64,000 nucleotides of DNA, taken from Pseudorhodobacter antarcticus (GTDB lineage: Bacteria; Pseudomonadota; Alphaproteobacteria; Rhodobacterales; Rhodobacteraceae). The notes beneath the pieces are model-generated. The model searched no databases and had not been told where the DNA came from. It saw only the letters and a program-made list of their open reading frames with translations. The stretch spans positions 62,001 to 126,000 of the forward strand of contig NZ_FOCO01000009.1 of the NCBI RefSeq assembly GCF_900110135.1. Reading direction: 5' to 3'. Numbering within the stretch: the stretch's first letter is position 1; the number at the start of each line of letters is the position of its first letter. Shown here one piece after another: positions 1-8,491 of the stretch. The translations under genes were made by a program, and so were the position numbers.

Positions 1-283
1 GGGCGGTGTCGGCGATGGTTTCGCCGTGGCCGAGCTGCATTTCCTTGCCTGACAGCACCATCGTTTGCCCGCCAAGTTGGCGCACGCCGACATCAAAGGA
101 CACGCGCGTGCGGGTCGATGGTTTTTCAAAGATCAAGGCGACCATGTGGCCTGCCAAGGGTTGGTCATCATCGGGTGTGCCTTTGGGGCGGCCGTTGCGG
201 GCGGTTTTCATCGCATGGGCGCTGTTGATCATAGACCGCAGGTCGGTGGCGGAGGTGGTGTGGATGTCTAAAAAATGAGCCAT
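1..283 (-). CDS. argF: Ornithine carbamoyltransferase, N-terminal part (cut by window edge)
   Basis: The minus strand encodes the first 94 residues of ornithine carbamoyltransferase, which makes citrulline from ornithine and carbamoyl phosphate in arginine biosynthesis in the cytoplasm. The carbamoyl-phosphate binding motif STRTR lies at residues 56-60 inside [15 protein letters not shown], and the start [10 protein letters not shown] is typical of alphaproteobacterial ArgF. The ATG is at 283-281, with only a weak AGAAAG-like Shine-Dalgarno in front. The gene runs off the left end of the window, so the ornithine-binding half is not visible. It lies downstream of argD on the same strand, 74 bases after the argD stop, with a hairpin and repeat in the gap. 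The family call is firm from the motif; intactness of the rest cannot be judged. Confidence 0.93.
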   Translation of the reverse strand, partial: MAHFLDIHTTSATDLRSMINSAHAMKTARNGRPKGTPDDDQPLAGHMVALIFEKPSTRTRVSFDVGVRQLGGQTMVLSGKEMQLGHGETIADTA

Positions 284-302
284 TTTTGCTTTCTGGAAAG
301 CG

Positions 303-351
303 CCGGGGGGCCAGCCCCCCGGACCCCCCGAGGTATTTTTACTAAGATGAA
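303..351. repeat. GC hairpin plus CCCCCGAGGTATTTTT-type intergenic repeat, copy 1
   Basis: An 8-bp perfect hairpin (CCGGGGGG, loop CCAG, CCCCCCGG; 303-322) is followed by CCCCCCGAGGTATTTTT and ACTAAGATGAA (324-351). The same arrangement recurs at 60010-60077 in the same orientation, with the tail GCCAAGATGAA. Here it sits between the argD stop and the argF start. Read on the minus strand the hairpin could modulate readthrough into argF. I infer a dispersed intergenic element that is also part of a terminator-like structure. Its function is unknown. Confidence 0.7.
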
Positions 352-357
352 TAGGAT

Positions 358-1530
358 TTAGGACGCGAGCGAAGCGGCTGCGTGATCAAGACGGGCCAAT
401 GCTTCGGTTATGTCGGCATCGGTGATATTGAGTGCGGGCAGCAGGCGGACCACGTTATCGGCGGCGGGCACTGTCAGCAGGTGTTGGCCGTAACTGGCTT
501 TGACCACGTCCGTATTGAGCGCTTTGCACTTTAGGCCTAGCATTAGGCCTGCGCCGCGCACTCCTTCAAACACTTCCGGATGGCTGGCCGCCAGCCCTTC
601 TAGCCCTTGGCGAAAAAGGCCCGCTTTGCGGTTCACCTCGGCCAGAAAGGCGGGGTCCGTGATCACTTCCATCACTTTTGCGCCAACGGCGCAGCCCAAA
701 GGATTGCCACCATAAGTAGAGCCGTGGGTGCCCGGCACCATGCCTGCGGCAGCGTTTTCGGTGGCCAGCAGCGCGCCGATGGGAAAGCCGCCGCCGATGC
801 CCTTGGCGACCATCATGATGTCGGGAGTGATGCCGGACCATTCATGCGCGAACAGTTTGCCCGTGCGGCCCACGCCGCATTGCACCTCGTCCAAAATCAT
901 CAGGACGCCGGTTTGATCGCACAGATCGCGGAGCCCTTTCAGGCAAGCATCGGGCAGCACGCGGATGCCGCCTTCGCCTTGGATTGGTTCGAGCATGACG
1001 GCGGCGACATTGTCTGTCATGGCCGCGCGCAGGGCGTCATGGTCGCCAAAATCAAGAGTTTTGAAGCCGGGCATCAAGGGGCCAAAGCCTTTGACCATTT
1101 TCTCGGAGCCTGCGGCAGCAATGGCCCCGGTGGAGCGGCCATGGAATGCACCAGTAAAGGTTAAAATTTCCACTCGGTCTGGTTGGCCTTTGTCGTACCA
1201 ATATTTACGGGCCATTTTGATGGCGAGTTCGGCGGCCTCTGTGCCGGAATTGGTGAAAAAGACCGTGTCGGCAAAGGTGTGTTCGACCAGCAAATCCGCC
1301 AGTTTTTGTTGCTGGGGGATTTGGTAGAGGTTGGAGACGTGCCACAATTGGCCGGCCTGTTCCGTCAGCGCCTCGACCAATGCGGGGTTGGCGTGGCCAA
1401 GCGCGTTTACTGCGATGCCTGCCCCCAAATCCAAGTATCGCGCGCCATCCATTGTGGTCAGCCATGAGCCTTCGCCTTTGGCAAACGCCAAGGGAGCACG
1501 GTTGTAGGTGGGCAAAATGGCGGGGATCAT
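358..1530 (-). CDS. argD: Acetylornithine aminotransferase
   Basis: This is a class-III PLP-dependent aminotransferase of 390 residues that converts N-acetylglutamate semialdehyde to N-acetylornithine in arginine synthesis. The PLP Schiff-base lysine is K243 in [11 protein letters not shown]214 in [12 protein letters not shown] is the residue expected to contact the pyridine nitrogen. [10 protein letters not shown], near residue 97, is the usual phosphate-binding region. I chose the ATG at 1530 ([16 protein letters not shown], the usual ArgD start). It has an AAAGGA Shine-Dalgarno about 9 bases upstream, whereas a longer reading to 1587 adds residues without family support. argF follows on the same strand. 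The gene is divergent from gcrA. Length and motifs fit a functional enzyme. Confidence 0.95.
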   Translation of the reverse strand: MIPAILPTYNRAPLAFAKGEGSWLTTMDGARYLDLGAGIAVNALGHANPALVEALTEQAGQLWHVSNLYQIPQQQKLADLLVEHTFADTVFFTNSGTEAAELAIKMARKYWYDKGQPDRVEILTFTGAFHGRSTGAIAAAGSEKMVKGFGPLMPGFKTLDFGDHDALRAAMTDNVAAVMLEPIQGEGGIRVLPDACLKGLRDLCDQTGVLMILDEVQCGVGRTGKLFAHEWSGITPDIMMVAKGIGGGFPIGALLATENAAAGMVPGTHGSTYGGNPLGCAVGAKVMEVITDPAFLAEVNRKAGLFRQGLEGLAASHPEVFEGVRGAGLMLGLKCKALNTDVVKASYGQHLLTVPAADNVVRLLPALNITDADITEALARLDHAAASLAS

Positions 1531-1885
1531 GGTGTTGTCCTTTTGGTGGGGATGCTTAGCCGTGCCAAAGGCGGGCCGCCAAGTCAACGTCTATGTCATG
1601 GGGAAACGGGGCGGCGTGCCTGTCGGGCATGGTAGATCGGCCGAAAACGCGTTGATTAGCGTCGGCGTCGGGGCAGTTGGAAATGGAGTGCCTGCGTGAT
1701 CATGTTCATCTTGCTAAGGGGGGGGCGGGACCTTGTAACGTGTGATTTTGTGGGTTTTGCCCTTTGTTTTCGCGGTAAGGGTACTGCGGGCCTTGTATCC
1801 GCCGCGCTGGGATTGTATCTAGGCCCGTCACAGATAATTGGCGCAGGCGCGGCCACTTTGCCCGCCCCCAACACCGGAGATAGGC
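1531..1885. other. Divergent intergenic region between argD and gcrA
   Basis: These 355 bases separate the divergently transcribed argD and gcrA and must carry both promoters. I see no convincing coding region. A run of nine Gs lies near 1718-1728. No clear TTGACA/TATAAT pair and no GANTC (CcrM) site was noticed, although such a site would be of interest next to a gcrA gene. Nothing more can be supported. Confidence 0.5.
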
Positions 1886-2509
1886 ATGTCCTGGACAGAT
1901 GAGCGTGTTGAAACGCTGACGAAAATGTGGGCGGATGGCCAAAGCGCCAGCCAGATTGCCAAGGAATTGGGCGGGGTTACGCGCAATGCGGTGATTGGCA
2001 AGGTCCACCGTTTGGGCCTGTCGAACCGTGTTGCTGGCGGTGCGGAAAAGGAGGAGGCGGAGGCAAGTTCCGCAGCCCCGGTCCGGGAAGAGCCTGTTGT
2101 GCGCCCCGTGGAAGCGGCGGCTGTGCGGACGGAGGTAAAGCCCGCAGCACCCACCCCGCGGCCTGCATCGGCCCCCGTCAATCCAAAAATGGCGCAGGTG
2201 GTTAACAACGTGACCCCGTTGCCGTTGCGCAAGTCAATTGTGCCTGCGGGCCAGCCATTGCCACCGCAACCATCGGCGAATGAGATCAGCCCCGAAGCGC
2301 TGGCATCGGTGCGGGAGGTTGAAAAGCATGCCAAGCGGATTAGCCTGATGGAATTGACCGAGCGCACTTGCAAATGGCCGATTGGTGACCCCGCGACCGA
2401 GGATTTTTGGTTTTGCGGTCTGCCATCGGCTACGGGTAAACCTTATTGCGATGCGCATGTGGGTGTGGCGTTCCAGCCAATGAGCGCGCGGCGTGATCGC
2501 CGTCGTTAA
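1886..2509 (+). CDS. gcrA: GcrA-type cell-cycle regulator
   Basis: The 207-residue product begins MSWTDERVETLTKMW and carries the N-terminal GcrA helix-turn-helix (SASQIAKELGGVTRNAVIGK, residues about 20-40). In Caulobacter, GcrA binds sigma-70 RNA polymerase and activates promoters carrying CcrM-methylated GANTC sites. A Pro/Ala-rich linker (about 50-125) leads to a conserved C-terminal block containing TCKWPIGDP, FWFCGLP and PYCDAH, the cysteine/histidine-rich end seen in family members. The ATG at 1886 has GGAG 7 bases upstream; an in-frame start at 1838 lacks family similarity. The gene ends before a bidirectional terminator. The family call is secure. The role as a master regulator in this organism is inferred from homologues. 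Confidence 0.88.
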   Translation: MSWTDERVETLTKMWADGQSASQIAKELGGVTRNAVIGKVHRLGLSNRVAGGAEKEEAEASSAAPVREEPVVRPVEAAAVRTEVKPAAPTPRPASAPVNPKMAQVVNNVTPLPLRKSIVPAGQPLPPQPSANEISPEALASVREVEKHAKRISLMELTERTCKWPIGDPATEDFWFCGLPSATGKPYCDAHVGVAFQPMSARRDRRR

Positions 2510-2534
2510 AACAGCGTTTCCATGCGCCATGGAC

Positions 2535-2560
2535 AAAAGCCGCCTTTGGGCGGCTTTTTG
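2535..2560. terminator. Bidirectional intrinsic terminator after gcrA
   Basis: A perfect 10-bp stem AAAAGCCGCC / GGCGGCTTTT (2535-2544 and 2549-2558) with loop TTTG is followed by T. The A-run on the left makes it usable on both strands. That suits the convergent gcrA and lipoprotein genes that flank it. Confidence 0.9.
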
Positions 2561-2572
2561 TTTATGTTTGGC

Positions 2573-2878
2573 TTATTTGGGTTTGGGGCAGTTGATGCGG
2601 CCCCGCATTTCACCGCTGTCGCCTTGCAGCGTGCTTTCGACCAAACGGCAGCCCGTCACCTCTGGGATCAGTGCGATCATGGTGGCCCTGATGCCTTGGT
2701 GGTCGCCTGGTGATGCCCAGCCAAGGCGTATCACCTCTACCCGTCGGTCTTTTTGAAACACGGTGTAGGCGCGGCCGTCGCGCGTTACATCGGTGCGTTC
2801 GGCCCCCCACATTTGCGGGGTGGGCTGTGCGCCGCAGGCGGCGAGGGCGAGGCAAAGGAGGGGGACAATTTTCATCAT
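2573..2878 (-). CDS. Small putative lipoprotein of unknown function
   Basis: The 101-residue product starts MMKIVPLLCLALAAC, a short signal peptide ending in a lipobox (LAAC, Cys15). It is therefore probably lipid-anchored on the periplasmic side. The mature part (about 87 residues) is polar and has two further cysteines (in TGCRLVE and INCPKPK) that might form a disulfide. I recognise no domain. It is convergent with gcrA and shares its terminator. The next gene upstream on the same strand starts at 3409, 51 bases away, so the two may be co-transcribed. The ORF is supported by the lipobox and clean boundaries, but there is no functional evidence. Confidence 0.65.
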   Translation of the reverse strand: MMKIVPLLCLALAACGAQPTPQMWGAERTDVTRDGRAYTVFQKDRRVEVIRLGWASPGDHQGIRATMIALIPEVTGCRLVESTLQGDSGEMRGRINCPKPK

Positions 2879-2929
2879 GCGTTAAGGATGCTGCAGGTTT
2901 GGTTAAAAATTGGTTAACCACGCAGGGCT

Positions 2930-3409
2930 TTACGCCAATATATCCTGCGCCGTCAGCGAAAACGCTTTTCCAAAGCCTGCGTTGAGCAAACCGTTGAGGG
3001 GACGTAAGCGCACAAAGGCGAAATCTGCGAAATCGACATAGAGTTTGGCTTTTGGATGGGTGGCCAACCACAGGCCGCGCAGGGCGGCGCGTTCGTCTGT
3101 GCTGGCAAATTCGGCATTTGCGCGCAGCATCACGCGCGGGTGGGTTAGCGGATCGCCTTTTGGCCCCGGTTCGCCCAGCATCAGCGCGCAAGTGGGGTGT
3201 GCGCGCAGGCCCGCCACATGCGGCGCCAAACTGGACACCAGAGTTAGCGGCACGCCCGCCCCATCCCGCCCCAAAGCGATGCGGCTGATGCCGGGCCAAC
3301 CATCTGCCGAGGTGTATGACAGCGCGCAGTGACCCAGTTGTAGAAAATCCTGAACCATCGCAAGGGCTTCGGTTGTTGCGGAGGGTGTGGGATCAATACG
3401 TTTTTCCAT
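2930..3409 (-). CDS. HugZ / pyridoxamine 5'-phosphate oxidase-like protein
   Basis: The 159-residue product is a split-barrel flavin/heme-type protein. The blocks ALSYTSADGWPGISRIAL, TLVSSLAPHVAGLRA, CALMLGEPGPKGDPL and HPKAKLYVDFADFAFVRL match the HugZ-like pyridoxamine-5'-phosphate oxidase family. The substrate cannot be assigned; relatives bind FMN or heme, and some act in heme use. The start MEKRIDPTPS at 3409 is preferred because upstream in-frame residues look random, although its Shine-Dalgarno (AAAGG) is distant and an alternative ATG exists at 3451. The gene is divergent from the SulP gene starting at 3495. Length suits the single-domain form; the C-terminal DUF2470 domain of longer members is absent. 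Confidence 0.75.
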   Translation of the reverse strand: MEKRIDPTPSATTEALAMVQDFLQLGHCALSYTSADGWPGISRIALGRDGAGVPLTLVSSLAPHVAGLRAHPTCALMLGEPGPKGDPLTHPRVMLRANAEFASTDERAALRGLWLATHPKAKLYVDFADFAFVRLRPLNGLLNAGFGKAFSLTAQDILA

Positions 3410-3494
3410 GACTATGGGCCTTTGCGTGCGGTGGTTGCTTGACACTATCATGCGCGCGGTTTCTTGTGGCGGGCAACGGATATAAAGGCCGCAC

Positions 3495-5168
3495 ATGCGC
3501 CAAACCAATCGCCCTACCCCGCCCGAATTTGTTCCCAAACTGGTAACAGTGCTGCGCGAAGGTTATGGGTTGGCGCAGTTGCGTGCCGACGCGCTTGCAG
3601 GTCTGACCGTGGCGATCGTGGCGTTGCCTTTGTCGATGGCGATTGCGATTGCCAGCGGGGTAGGGCCGGAGCGGGGGCTGTACACAGCGATTGTTGGTGG
3701 GTTTTTGGTGTCGATGCTGGGGGGATCGCGGTTTCAGATCGGGGGGCCTGCGGGGGCGTTCATCGTTTTGGTTGCGGCCTGCGTTGCGGCCACGGGGGTG
3801 TCGGGGTTGCTGCTGGCCACGTTCCTGTCGGGGCTGATGTTGATTGCGGTGGGGGCGCTGCGGCTGGGCAGTTACATCCGGTTTATACCCTATCCGGTGA
3901 CGGTTGGGTTTACCGCCGGCATTGCTGTGATCATCTTTGCCAGCCAGTTGCGTGATTTGTTGGGTCTGTCCCTGACCGCCGAGCCGGGTGAGATTGTAGA
4001 GAAAATCCCGGCCCTGTGGGCGGCGCGGGGCAGTATCAGCGGGGCGGCCTGTGCGGTGGCCGCATTGACCATCGTGGTGATTTTGGGGGTGAAACGCTGG
4101 CGCCCGCACTGGCCGGGGATGTTGCTGGCGGTTGTGGTGGCGTCGGGTGTGGTGTTCGCGCTGGGCCTGCCTGTTGATACGATTGGCACCCGTTTTGGGG
4201 CGTTGCCGTCGCATTTGCCTGCGCCTGCCTTGCCCGATTTGTCGGTGGCGGCCGTGATGCAGGCCTTGCCGTGGGCTGCCAGTTTTGCCCTGCTGGGGGC
4301 GATTGAATCGCTGTTGTCTGCGGTGGTTGCGGATGGGATGACGGGGCGCAGGCACCGGTCCAACGCGGAGCTGGTGGCGCAAGGGGTGGCCAATATGGGG
4401 TCCGCGCTGTTTGGTGGGTTTTGTGTCACGGGCACCATTGCGCGCACCGCCACCAATGTGCGCGCCGGGGCTGTGGGGCCAATATCGGGGATGCTGCACG
4501 CGTTGTTTGTGTTGGGGTTTATGCTGCTGGCCGCCCCTTTGGCCGCGTATATTCCGCTGGCGACCTTGGCCGGGGTGTTGGCGATTGTCGCGTGGAATAT
4601 GGCCGAGAAGGAGGAGGCTTGGGCCTTGATCCGCGCCAGTCGGGCGGATGCGATGGTGGTGCTGGTCACATTTGCGCTGGTTGTGTTTCGCGATTTGACC
4701 ACGGGCATTGTGGTTGGCTGTGCGCTGGGTGGGGCGGTGTTTATTCGCCGCATGTCGGATGCCGCCAGCCTGCACCAGCCTGAGGACCCCTTGGAGGAGC
4801 GACCGGGCCTTGATGCCGCTGCCAGTGATTTGGTAGTGTGCCATCTGCGGGGACCGTTTTTCTTTGGCGCGGCGGCACGGCTAGGTTTCGTTTTGGATCA
4901 AATCGCCGATACGCCGCGCGGCTTTGCGGTGGATTTTACGGACGTGCCGTTCATCGACAGCTCGGGCGCGCGGTCGTTTGAATTGTTGGCCCGCAAGACC
5001 GCGCGCAAGGGCGGCAGGTTATTTTTCACCGCAACCAATGCCGATGTGCGCGCCATGCTGCATAGCCATGGGTTGCGCGCGCCATATGTCACCTATTTGC
5101 CCGATTTGGCGGCGGTACGCGCTGTTTTGGCGCAGGCAGAATCACCCGAATCATCTGCGCGGCACTGA
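3495..5168 (+). CDS. SulP-family anion transporter with STAS domain
   Basis: A 557-residue inner-membrane transporter. Residues about 30-420 form a series of hydrophobic segments typical of the SLC26/SulP fold, with the signatures VAIVALPLSMAIAIASG, GGSRFQIGGPAGAF and IRFIPYPVTVGFTAG. The C-terminal STAS domain (about 450-550) carries VPFIDSSGARSFELL, the antisigma-antagonist-like phosphorylatable serine region. Family members exchange sulfate, bicarbonate, fumarate or other anions, and the substrate here cannot be fixed by sequence. There is no adjacent carbonic anhydrase or sulfate-assimilation gene. The start MRQTNRPTPPEF has no strong Shine-Dalgarno, and the reading begins soon after the divergent HugZ-like gene. 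Confidence 0.88.
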   Translation: MRQTNRPTPPEFVPKLVTVLREGYGLAQLRADALAGLTVAIVALPLSMAIAIASGVGPERGLYTAIVGGFLVSMLGGSRFQIGGPAGAFIVLVAACVAATGVSGLLLATFLSGLMLIAVGALRLGSYIRFIPYPVTVGFTAGIAVIIFASQLRDLLGLSLTAEPGEIVEKIPALWAARGSISGAACAVAALTIVVILGVKRWRPHWPGMLLAVVVASGVVFALGLPVDTIGTRFGALPSHLPAPALPDLSVAAVMQALPWAASFALLGAIESLLSAVVADGMTGRRHRSNAELVAQGVANMGSALFGGFCVTGTIARTATNVRAGAVGPISGMLHALFVLGFMLLAAPLAAYIPLATLAGVLAIVAWNMAEKEEAWALIRASRADAMVVLVTFALVVFRDLTTGIVVGCALGGAVFIRRMSDAASLHQPEDPLEERPGLDAAASDLVVCHLRGPFFFGAAARLGFVLDQIADTPRGFAVDFTDVPFIDSSGARSFELLARKTARKGGRLFFTATNADVRAMLHSHGLRAPYVTYLPDLAAVRAVLAQAESPESSARH

Positions 5169-5505
5169 GCGTTGGCGACCTTTCGCTGATGCGGCGCGGA
5201 TATGACGAAACACTGCGCCCTTTCCCCTTGTTGCTTGCCGAATGTGCAGCCCTGCCCAATCCTTCACCAGTTTGTGAACGGTTAGTTGATTGAAAAACAA
5301 TGCCAAAAATTTGACACAATTCACTAAGTTTACAAAATATGGCCGCAGCGGGTAAATAAATTTACAGAAAAACCATTGTATTAAAAAGAGTTACGCAAAA
5401 ATTGACTATTGCGCTATAGTACCGAAATGGGGAGGGGTTGGTCGCGCAGCAAGCCGCGCAGGCCCCATGGCAAAGCAGCCCCCCACCGTTTGAGGAGAAA
5501 CAGTC
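5169..5505 (+). promoter_or_regulatory. AT-rich upstream region of acs with candidate promoter
   Basis: These 337 bases contain no credible gene and turn clearly AT-rich from about 5290 to 5430. A possible sigma-70 promoter is TTGACA at 5311-5316 with CAAAAT at 5333-5338 (16-base spacer, weak -10). A second TTGACT lies at 5402-5407, followed too closely by TATAGT to act as its partner. acs is normally strongly regulated, so activator sites are expected here, but I cannot identify them. No terminator for the preceding SulP gene is visible. Confidence 0.4.
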
Positions 5506-7470
5506 ATGTCGCACCCCACGCAGGCCGCTTTGGTTTACCCCGCATCAGATGATTTCGTCGCAGGTGCCCATGTCAACGCCGCGCAATATGCGTCGATGTA
5601 TGCGGCGTCTGCCGCCGATCCTGTTGCCTTTTGGGCCGAACAGGGCAAGCGCATCGACTGGATCAAGCCTTATACCAAGGTCAAAGATACCAACTTCACG
5701 CTTGGTGAAGTGTCGATCAAATGGTTTGAGGATGGCAATCTGAACGTTTCGGCCAATTGCGTGGATCGCCACATGACCACCCGCGCCAACCAGACCGCGA
5801 TTATCTGGGAGCCGGACCACCCTGATACACCCGCCCAGCACATCACCTATGCGCAACTGCTTGAAAACACGTGCCGCATGGCCAATGTGCTGAAGGCCCA
5901 CGGTGTTGCCAAAGGCGACCGCGTGGTGATCTATCTGCCGATGATCCCCGAGGCGGCCTATGCGATGCTGGCCTGCGCGCGGGTTGGGGCGATCCATTCC
6001 ATCGTGTTCGCGGGCTTTTCCCCCGATGCATTGGGCAACCGGATTAACGATTCTGAGGCGAAGGTGGTGATCACCGCTGATTTTGCGCCCCGTGGTGGCC
6101 GCAAAACTGGGTTGAAGGCCAACACGGACGCGGCGCTGTTGCATTGCGATGATCGGGTGAAATGCTTGGTTGTAAAGCACACAGGCGATCAGACCACTTG
6201 GGTTGAGGGTCGCGATGTGGACGTAAAGGCCGAAATGGCTGCCGCAGCGCCCTATTGTTCGTATGTTGAGATGAACGCTGAGGACCCGCTGTTTATCCTT
6301 TATACCTCTGGCTCCACCGGTAAGCCCAAGGGGGTTGTCCACACTTCGGGCGGGTATTTGGTTTATGCCGCCATGACACATCAGATGACGTTCGATTATC
6401 ATGATGGCGATGTGTTTTGGTGTACCGCCGATGTGGGTTGGGTCACGGGGCACAGCTATATCATCTATGGCCCGCTGGCGAATGGTGCGACCACGATCAT
6501 GTTTGAAGGGGTGCCGACGTTCCCCGACGCAGGCCGGTTTTGGGAAGTGTGCGCCAAGCACAAAGTGAACCAGTTTTACACCGCGCCCACCGCCATTCGT
6601 GCGCTGATGGCGCAGGGGCATGAATGGGTCGCAAAACATGACCTTTCCAGCCTGAAACTGCTGGGGTCGGTGGGCGAGCCAATTAACCCAGAGGCGTGGA
6701 ATTGGTACAACACCCATGTCGGTAAGGGCAAATGCCCGATTGTTGATACATTCTGGCAAACCGAAACCGGCGGTCACATCGTGACGCCGTTGCCGGGGGC
6801 CATTCCGCAAAAGCCGGGGTCTGCGACATTGCCCTTTTTTGGGGTAAAGCCAGTTGTTTTAGATGCCGCCACCGCTGCGTTGCAAACTGAAACCGTGGCC
6901 GAGGGGGTGATGTGCATTTCCGACAGCTGGCCGGGCCAAATGCGCACCCTGTGGGGCGATCATGCCCGGTTTGAAGAGGCGTACTTCAGCCAATATCCCG
7001 GTTATTATTTCACAGGCGATGGCTGTCGCCGTGATGCCGATGGGTATTACTGGATCACGGGGCGCGTGGATGACGTGATCAACGTATCCGGGCACCGTAT
7101 GGGCACTGCCGAGGTTGAATCTGCGCTGGTTGCCCATGCGATGGTGGCCGAGGCGGCGGTTGTGGGTTATCCGCATGAAATCAAGGGCCAAGGCATCTAT
7201 GCCTATGTGACCTTGATGAATGATGTCGAACCCACCGATGATTTGCGCAAGGATTTGGTGAAATGGGTGCGCCAAGAAATTGGCCCGATTGCCAGCCCTG
7301 ATTTGATCCAATGGGCGCCCGGCTTGCCGAAAACCCGTTCGGGCAAAATCATGCGCCGCATTTTGCGCAAGATCGCCGAGAATGATTTTGCGACCCTTGG
7401 GGATACGTCGACCCTTGCCGATCCGTCGGTGGTGGATGATTTGATCAACAATCGCATGAACCGGGTGTGA
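5506..7470 (+). CDS. acs: Acetyl-CoA synthetase
   Basis: A 654-residue AMP-forming acetate-CoA ligase: acetate + ATP + CoA gives acetyl-CoA + AMP + PPi. Full length matches the family (about 650). The adenylate-forming P-loop motif [11 protein letters not shown] starts at residue 266, and the hinge and adenylation motifs ([23 protein letters not shown]) are intact. The C-terminal [11 protein letters not shown] holds the catalytic lysine K614, which is the site of inhibitory acetylation in characterised Acs. A strong Shine-Dalgarno GAGGAG precedes the ATG. It begins a co-directional run with a second adenylate kinase (1-base gap), the DUF4212/symporter pair and regulatory genes. Together they form an acetate uptake and activation cluster. 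Confidence 0.97.
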   Translation: MSHPTQAALVYPASDDFVAGAHVNAAQYASMYAASAADPVAFWAEQGKRIDWIKPYTKVKDTNFTLGEVSIKWFEDGNLNVSANCVDRHMTTRANQTAIIWEPDHPDTPAQHITYAQLLENTCRMANVLKAHGVAKGDRVVIYLPMIPEAAYAMLACARVGAIHSIVFAGFSPDALGNRINDSEAKVVITADFAPRGGRKTGLKANTDAALLHCDDRVKCLVVKHTGDQTTWVEGRDVDVKAEMAAAAPYCSYVEMNAEDPLFILYTSGSTGKPKGVVHTSGGYLVYAAMTHQMTFDYHDGDVFWCTADVGWVTGHSYIIYGPLANGATTIMFEGVPTFPDAGRFWEVCAKHKVNQFYTAPTAIRALMAQGHEWVAKHDLSSLKLLGSVGEPINPEAWNWYNTHVGKGKCPIVDTFWQTETGGHIVTPLPGAIPQKPGSATLPFFGVKPVVLDAATAALQTETVAEGVMCISDSWPGQMRTLWGDHARFEEAYFSQYPGYYFTGDGCRRDADGYYWITGRVDDVINVSGHRMGTAEVESALVAHAMVAEAAVVGYPHEIKGQGIYAYVTLMNDVEPTDDLRKDLVKWVRQEIGPIASPDLIQWAPGLPKTRSGKIMRRILRKIAENDFATLGDTSTLADPSVVDDLINNRMNRV

Positions 7471-7471
7471 C

Positions 7472-8155
7472 ATGTCGGATGTGACAACAATCCCCGCTGT
7501 TCTAATCCTGTTGGGCCCGCCCGGGGCCGGCAAAGGCACCCAAGCGCGCATGCTCGAGGAGGCGTTTGGCCTTGTGCAGCTGTCTACGGGCGATCTTTTG
7601 CGCGCGGCGGTGGCGGCGGGTACAGATGCGGGTATGGCGGCAAAGGCCGTGATGGCGGCGGGGGCGTTGGTGCCAGATGACGTCGTGCTGGCGATCTTGA
7701 AGGACCGTATGCGCGACGCAGACACCAAGCGCGGCGTGATTTTGGACGGCTTTCCGCGCACAGCGGGGCAGGCCGAGGCGCTGGACGGGTTGCTGGCCTG
7801 CACCGACCAGCAGGTGAATTCGGTCATCTCGATGGATGTCGAAGATGGTCCAATGATTGCCCGCGTGGCCGGGCGGTACACCTGTGCCGGTTGCGGCGAA
7901 GGGTATCATGATATGTTCAAGCAACCGGCAAAAGCCGGGGTTTGCGACAAGTGCGGCGGGGCGGATTTCAAGCGCCGCCCCGACGACAATGCTGAAACGG
8001 CAGGGGCGCGTTTGACTGCGTACCATGCCCAGACAGCGCCGCTGATCGCCTATTACGAGGGCCGGGGTGTTTTGGAACGGGTTGATGCGATGGCAGATAT
8101 CGCCGCAGTCCGTGACGCTTTGCAGGCCCGCGTAAAACGGGTGATGGGCGACTAA
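7472..8155 (+). CDS. Adenylate kinase, acs-linked paralogue with zinc-type LID
   Basis: A 227-residue adenylate kinase (ATP + AMP to 2 ADP). The P-loop GPPGAGKG is at 15-22 (K21). The AMP-site motifs STGDLLR (38-44) and DGFPRT (92-97) are present, and the LID domain has a four-cysteine zinc motif (C138, C141, C158, C161). The arginines expected in RPDDN and in ARLTAYH are retained, so activity is likely. It starts one base after the acs stop, implying translational coupling. AMP is a product of Acs, so local recycling is the obvious role (inference). A second adenylate kinase with the same layout lies in the spc operon at 46934 and is the likely housekeeping copy. The N-terminus is about 8 residues longer than in that copy. 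Confidence 0.92.
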   Translation: MSDVTTIPAVLILLGPPGAGKGTQARMLEEAFGLVQLSTGDLLRAAVAAGTDAGMAAKAVMAAGALVPDDVVLAILKDRMRDADTKRGVILDGFPRTAGQAEALDGLLACTDQQVNSVISMDVEDGPMIARVAGRYTCAGCGEGYHDMFKQPAKAGVCDKCGGADFKRRPDDNAETAGARLTAYHAQTAPLIAYYEGRGVLERVDAMADIAAVRDALQARVKRVMGD

Positions 8156-8220
8156 GGGGAAGGGGCTGCCCGGTCATTCTGGCGGGGCGGTTGAGAGAAC
8201 AAAAACAGGGAGTTACACAA

Positions 8221-8478
8221 ATGGCGGACAAATCATCGTCCAACGCCTATTGGAGCGCAAACATCCGTATCATCATGACCTGCATGGTGATTTGGTTCGT
8301 TGCATCCTTTGGCTTCGGCATTCTGCTTCGGCCCATGCTGTCAGGCATTTCGGTCGGCGGCACGGATCTTGGGTTCTGGTTCGCGCAGCAGGGGTCCATT
8401 CTGGTCTTTCTCGCGCTGATCTTCTTCTATGCTTGGAGAATGAACAAACTCGACGCCGAACATGGCGTAGAAGAATAA
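8221..8478 (+). CDS. DUF4212 small membrane subunit of a sodium:solute symporter
   Basis: An 85-residue protein with two hydrophobic helices (about 12-37 and 46-70) and the family pattern NAYWSANIRIIMTCMVIWF, FGFGILLRPML and FWFAQQGSI. DUF4212 proteins are encoded just upstream of acetate/actP-like symporters and are thought to be accessory subunits. The start MADKSSSNAYW at 8221 is chosen because AGGGAG lies 8 bases upstream; an in-frame ATG at 8191 is less likely. The symporter gene starts 13 bases downstream, so the pair is surely co-translated. The physical partnership is inferred from conserved adjacency. Confidence 0.9.
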   Translation: MADKSSSNAYWSANIRIIMTCMVIWFVASFGFGILLRPMLSGISVGGTDLGFWFAQQGSILVFLALIFFYAWRMNKLDAEHGVEE

Positions 8479-8491
8479 GGGACGGGGAAAC

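Noticed and set aside
3393-4844. Open frame of 483 codons antisense to the SulP gene
   Set aside because: Composition dominated by Arg, Gln, His and Pro; SulP is clear on the other strand.
5402-5420. TTGACT with TATAGT as the acs promoter
   Set aside because: The boxes are only about 8 bases apart, too close for a sigma-70 promoter.
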